Positions 63,826 to 64,000 of a stretch of 64,000 bases of DNA are shown one piece after another; the stretch's first letter is position 1; each line of letters starts with the position of its first letter. Made by a program: the position numbers and the translations under genes. Source of the stretch: JAGNLA01 sp964639885 (lineage in GTDB: Bacteria; Caldisericota; Caldisericia; JAAYUI01). The notes below the pieces were generated by a model, which was given only the letters and a program-made list of their open reading frames with translations, had not been told where the DNA came from and searched no databases. The stretch is from positions 58,822 through 122,821 of the forward strand of contig CAZXEH010000004.1 in NCBI GenBank assembly GCA_964639885.1. Reading direction: 5' to 3'.

Positions 63826-64000
63826 TAATACCCCAAACTTCGTTTGGGGAGCCCTCCCTTTGATCAAACCTCTACTATTCTTCTCGGAGTAAATCAGCGA
63901 AGAATTTTGATCTGAGTGGTTCTCAAAAAAAGATAAGAACAATCTAATCCTTCGCCCGAAACATAGTTTTAGAGGAGCTCTAAAGCCCATTCCTCAATCC

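Noticed and set aside
63796..63990. 64-codon minus frame at the right edge ending RRVRDSNP
   Set aside because: The C-terminal residues are the translated complement of the tRNA-Ser T-arm, a common false call.
1..64000. CRISPR arrays, rRNA genes, insertion sequences and prophage genes
   Set aside because: Looked for and not seen: no regularly spaced repeats, no rRNA sequence, no transposase, integrase or phage structural genes.

Overview
This is a 64 kb bacterial chromosomal window of moderate GC (roughly 47% by eye). It carries housekeeping genes found near replication origins (dnaA, parA/parB, tmRNA, mnmG with a parS site), tRNA synthetases hisS and serS, recO, ispD/ispF, and a group-3b-like [NiFe] hydrogenase. 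There are many lipoproteins and very large secreted proteins. The gene set suggests an anaerobic, fermentative or H2-metabolising, deep-branching and probably uncultivated bacterium. I cannot place it to a phylum with confidence. A 100-N gap flanked by a 55-bp duplicate shows that the window comes from a short-read scaffold.

Layout. (1) 1-9047, minus strand: a giant secreted protein of more than 2,960 residues, entering from the left edge and interrupted by a false assembly gap. (2) 9465-12797: dnaA (apparently leaderless, with a DnaA box in its promoter), an HRDC-domain protein and hisS. (3) 13145-15230, minus: histidine ammonia-lyase and a phospholipase-D-like lipoprotein. (4) 15491-18739: two tandem paralogous secreted proteins ending in a copper-amine-oxidase-N-like stalk domain, followed by a repeat-rich spacer. 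(5) 19349-23046: tmRNA, parA, parB and a PEGA/beta-propeller membrane protein, apparently one transcription unit. (6) 23279-29465: two PQQ-like propeller lipoproteins around a carboxyltransferase, then a three-gene family of small membrane-anchored proteins. (7) 29525-34505: recO, a methyltransferase, a membrane-anchored cyclophilin, and a TPR protein fused to a Lon protease domain without an ATPase. (8) 35183-43122, minus: a DUF4388-like protein, and a hydBGDA hydrogenase operon with its maturation protease plus a response regulator and histidine kinase. (9) 43268-50284: mnmG, tRNA-Ser, an Imm5-like protein, three lipoproteins, an unknown cytoplasmic protein and serS. (10) 50745-59501: a second giant secreted protein (2,918 aa), paralogous to the first. 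(11) 59574-63825: a DUF1858 redox protein, a PIN-TRAM membrane protein, ispD, a biotin carrier, ispF, a LiaI-like/SHOCT-like pair and tRNA-Ser.

How it fits together. The two giant proteins share an almost identical sigma-54-like -24/-12 promoter, which points to coordinated control of a surface layer or matrix. DnaA boxes are scattered through at least six intergenic regions from dnaA to beyond parB, including an 18-bp double-box palindrome. GTTTCAC tandem repeats with a 10-bp period lie beside two of these regions, so the span from about 9.4 to 23.2 kb probably contains the replication origin. Several genes have a -10 box only 7-12 nt before the start codon and no Shine-Dalgarno, suggesting that leaderless transcripts are common. 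The most unusual items are the giant surface-protein pair and its promoter, the ATPase-less TPR-Lon protein with its RBS buried in a hairpin, and the hydrogenase operon that runs into a two-component system.
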